Shown here in pieces: positions 4,788 to 6,878 of a DNA stretch of 6,878 bases. The notes below the pieces were generated by a model. That model had not been told where the DNA came from, searched no databases, and saw only the letters and a list, made by a program, of their open reading frames with translations. Positions within the stretch are counted from its first letter, which is position 1, and each line of letters opens with the position of its first letter. The position numbers and the translations under genes are program-made. Origin of the DNA: Christensenella sp. UBA5399 (GTDB lineage Bacteria; Bacillota; Clostridia; Christensenellales; Christensenellaceae); the NCBI GenBank assembly GCA_002407725.1, contig DHOD01000033.1, positions 1,205-8,082 of the forward strand, given 5' to 3'.

Positions 4788-6053
4788 ATGTCAAAAGCGG
4801 GAGATTTCATAAAAAAACACGGGATGGATTACAGGGATATCGTTGTGCAAGAGCGGGTGGACGCCTACTTGACCGAGATGGGAAAAGGCCTTAGGGGTGA
4901 GGAGAGTTCGCTGCTGATGTTACCCACCTACCTGACCATGCGCGAGGAGATCAGGCGAGAGAGCCCGGTGGTGTGCATAGATGCCGGGGGCACCAACCTG
5001 CGCATCTGCCTTGCATGGTTTGATGCAAAAAATCAGTTTGTGATCAAGGATATGAAGCGTTACAGGATGCCGGGCGTGGAAGCATCGCTGGATGCGGACG
5101 CGTTTTTTGACGTGATGGCGCAAATCATAGCTCCGTACTGCGACCAGTCACGGGAAATTGTACTTTCGTTTGCGTACAGGGCGGAGCCTATGCCGGATAT
5201 TGACGCGAAGATTATAGAAATCACAAAAGAGGTGCGTGTAAGTGGTGCGGAAGGCCGGCTGCTCGCGAAAGAGATCACGGCGGCGCTTGCGCGGATGGGC
5301 TTAAGCGATGTGCATATGATTGTTATAAACGACTCGGTCGCGTCGGCGCTGGCGGGCCGGGCCGATATGCCGAATGGCGGTTTTGGCGCGTTTACAGGGA
5401 CAATACTGGGTACGGGCAGCAACAGCTGCTATACAGAGGAAACGGCGAACATCACCAAGCTGGATGGCGGCGGCCTTGGCAAAACAATGGTGATCAATAC
5501 CGAAGCGGGCAGCTATGCGGGCTTTCCGCGGACGGATATCGATATTGCATTTGATGAGACAACGGTGTTTCCCGGACTGGGCGTTGCAGAAAAGATGACG
5601 TCGGGCGGTTATATGGGCGCTTTGTGCGAGTTTGCGCTCAAACGCGCAGCCGAGGAGGACGTTTTTGGCACGAAATCGGTGGAGAACATTGTCGGGTTAC
5701 GGTCGGAAGATGTCAGCGAATACCTGGCGGATGGCACCGGCATTGTGACGGAGAATATGCTGGACGAAGAGGACGAGCAGAACGCGCGCGAGCTGCTGGA
5801 GAATATTGTGCTGCGCGCTGCGCGGCTGGTGGCTGTGCAGATGGCGGCAGTGGCGGTCAAGTCATACAAGACCAACCATGCGGTGCTGATGTCGGTGGAA
5901 GGTACGACCTACGAAAAAATGCAGGGGTTGCAGGAAGAACTGAAAGGACAACTGGAAGCCTGCCTGCGCGAGCGCGGCATACAGCCGACGCTGGTCACCG
6001 TCCGGCAAGCGGTTATGAAAGGGTGTGCGCTGGCGGCGTTGGCACGGGAATGA
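4788..6053 (+). CDS. Hexokinase family sugar kinase (actin-fold, eukaryotic-type hexokinase relative)
   Basis: A 421-residue cytosolic ATP-dependent sugar kinase related to the hexokinase_1/hexokinase_2 families (COG5026-like), expected to phosphorylate a hexose at C6. Signs in order: LPTYL (45-49), as in the LPT start of eukaryotic hexokinases; phosphate-1 loop DAGGTNLR (65-72); catalytic region INDSVASALAG (180-190) with Asp182 as the likely base; GTGSNSCY (208-215); NTEAGSY (237-243) with Glu239 and FPGLGVAEKMTSGGYMG (261-277) with Glu268, matching sugar-binding glutamates; and SVEGTTY (369-375), the adenosine-site motif. The usual SFPxSQ sugar-binding segment is replaced by SFAYRAEP (127-134), although TK survives at 146-147, so the preferred sugar may not be glucose. 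Length is near that of a single eukaryotic hexokinase unit. It has its own promoter and a weak terminator and is not in an operon here. Confidence 0.85.
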   Translation: MSKAGDFIKKHGMDYRDIVVQERVDAYLTEMGKGLRGEESSLLMLPTYLTMREEIRRESPVVCIDAGGTNLRICLAWFDAKNQFVIKDMKRYRMPGVEASLDADAFFDVMAQIIAPYCDQSREIVLSFAYRAEPMPDIDAKIIEITKEVRVSGAEGRLLAKEITAALARMGLSDVHMIVINDSVASALAGRADMPNGGFGAFTGTILGTGSNSCYTEETANITKLDGGGLGKTMVINTEAGSYAGFPRTDIDIAFDETTVFPGLGVAEKMTSGGYMGALCEFALKRAAEEDVFGTKSVENIVGLRSEDVSEYLADGTGIVTENMLDEEDEQNARELLENIVLRAARLVAVQMAAVAVKSYKTNHAVLMSVEGTTYEKMQGLQEELKGQLEACLRERGIQPTLVTVRQAVMKGCALAALARE

Positions 6054-6091
6054 GTAATGAATCATTAAGAATGCATAATGAACAATTGTGG

Positions 6092-6116
6092 AAGCCTTTC
6101 GTGATGCGAAAGGCTT
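6092..6116. terminator. Hairpin between convergent hexokinase and YwaF-like genes
   Basis: A perfect 10-bp stem, AAGCCTTTCG (6092-6101) and its complement (6107-6116), has a 5-nt loop TGATG. It lies 38 bp after the hexokinase stop and 5 bp from the stop of the YwaF-like gene. The T-run is short on the plus strand (TTTGATCTT) and missing on the minus strand, so it is a weak terminator that could serve both genes. Confidence 0.6.
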
Positions 6117-6121
6117 TGATC

Positions 6122-6878
6122 TTATGGGGATATCGACGAAGCGGAACTGTTTGCATTGCGCCGCGCAAACAGCCGGTACAACAGTGCAAGCAGCATGAAA
6201 GTGCCGAGGGCGACCGGCAACACGGAGGCCATCATAGTGAAGGGGGGCACGGGGACAACGGCGTGTAGCGCCTCCAGGTAGGGCGACCCATCCGCGGTAA
6301 ACAGGAAGAAAAAGTTTGCGTCGGGATAAACCGTGTTGCACAGCACAAGGTTGGCCACATAGATCACGGCAGTCAGCGCCTCCAGCCCCAGCACGGCAAA
6401 AAACGCGGATTTGTAGCTGGGGCGGTACAACCCGAGGGAGACCAGCGAGATCCCCAGTGTGTACAGCATGCAATGTACAAAGTAGAAACCAACCATCAGC
6501 GGCGAAAAAAGCTCCATTTCTTTTAAGCCGCCTTCCGGCGAGAGTATGGCGGCGATGCCGGCGACCACGCCTACGTAAAAACAGAAGCCGTACAACCATC
6601 GCGTATCTGTGGCCAGCGCGATCACAAAAAAGATGGTGACAAGGTTGCATAAGTTGATGGGCAGCATATCCCAGCTGAAAAACGGCCTGCCGGGGATGTG
6701 CTGGAACCAGAGCAGGTACAGGCAAAAGAGCGCCAGGTTGGCAGCAGCCATCACAAGCAACGCTTTTCTTTTTTGATTATAGTCTTTGCCGCGGAGGCAA
6801 AGATAGATGGGTATGCACAGCAGGAAAAAGCCGCCCGCCACACAGGCCCACACCACGTTGACCGGTGTGATGATGATG
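6122..6878 (-). CDS. YwaF/TMEM164-family integral membrane protein, 5' end outside the window
   Basis: The visible 251 residues contain about seven hydrophobic membrane segments and match the bacterial YwaF family (TIGR02206-type), which shares the TMEM164 fold. Typical features are LPINLCNL after the second segment, a Gly-rich fourth segment (VGVVAGIAAILSPEGG), and FVHCMLYTLG with a conserved His in the fifth. Human TMEM164 has been reported as a phospholipid acyltransferase, but the bacterial role is unknown and not claimed here. The frame stays open to the right edge. The GTG at 6856 could be read as a start, but it has no ribosome binding site and is preceded in frame by hydrophobic codons (Ile, Ile, Ile, Thr, Pro, Val), so the true start probably lies beyond 6878. 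The C-terminus is a short polar Ser/Asn-rich tail. The gene is convergent with the hexokinase gene. Confidence 0.82.
   Translation of the reverse strand, partial: IIITPVNVVWACVAGGFFLLCIPIYLCLRGKDYNQKRKALLVMAAANLALFCLYLLWFQHIPGRPFFSWDMLPINLCNLVTIFFVIALATDTRWLYGFCFYVGVVAGIAAILSPEGGLKEMELFSPLMVGFYFVHCMLYTLGISLVSLGLYRPSYKSAFFAVLGLEALTAVIYVANLVLCNTVYPDANFFFLFTADGSPYLEALHAVVPVPPFTMMASVLPVALGTFMLLALLYRLFARRNANSSASSISP

Noticed and set aside
5862..6725. 287-codon minus-strand frame spanning the hexokinase 3' end and the YwaF-like gene
   Set aside because: It crosses two real genes in another frame; its composition (Arg, His, Cys and Pro rich) is typical of a shadow frame.
6854..6856. GTG as start of the YwaF-like protein
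   Set aside because: There is no ribosome binding site, and the frame continues upstream to the window edge with hydrophobic residues.

Overview
The window is about 6.9 kb of ordinary-looking chromosomal DNA from a bacterium that is most likely a member of the Clostridia (Bacillota). This is inferred from strong GGAGG-type ribosome binding sites in front of most genes, sigma-A-like promoters, moderate G+C, and the gene families present: a YwaF-type membrane protein, an AraM/EgsA-type glycerol-1-phosphate dehydrogenase, a zinc-ribbon DUF4190 protein and a DUF362 protein. No rRNA, tRNA, CRISPR array, phage gene or intact transposase gene was seen.

Layout: positions 1-165 are a non-coding string of hairpins that probably runs off the left edge. 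Next is a YjbQ/UPF0047 gene (202-702, +). A bidirectional hairpin terminator (731-773) separates it from a convergent two-gene operon on the minus strand: a 54-residue four-cysteine protein (2013-1849) whose stop overlaps the start of a DUF362 protein (1852-785). Upstream of that operon is a DUF4190 membrane protein with a Gln/Tyr/Pro repeat (2695-2132, -), with its own extended -10 promoter and terminator. Then comes a glycerol-1-phosphate dehydrogenase (4165-2885, -). A non-coding stretch of about 620 bp (4166-4787) holds a hairpin-dense element with inverted-repeat ends (4293-4516) and the promoter of a divergent hexokinase gene (4788-6053, +). A convergent YwaF/TMEM164-like membrane protein (6878-6122, -) runs off the right edge.

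Functionally these are mostly housekeeping or accessory metabolic genes without one shared pathway. The clearest functional unit is the translationally coupled small Cys protein plus DUF362 pair; both carry cysteine clusters, which suggests metal or Fe-S chemistry (inference). The G1P dehydrogenase makes a precursor of archaeal-type or heptaprenylglyceryl lipids, and the hexokinase belongs to the actin-fold hexokinase family better known from eukaryotes.

Several starts were moved from upstream TTG codons to the ATG that follows a clear ribosome binding site: DUF4190 at 2695, G1P dehydrogenase at 4165 and hexokinase at 4788. The YwaF-like frame has no start in the window. The most unusual non-genic structure is the 224-bp element at 4293-4516, which looks like a non-autonomous mobile or structured repeat, possibly of the kind mobilised by HUH (Y1) transposases. 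That identity is a hypothesis.
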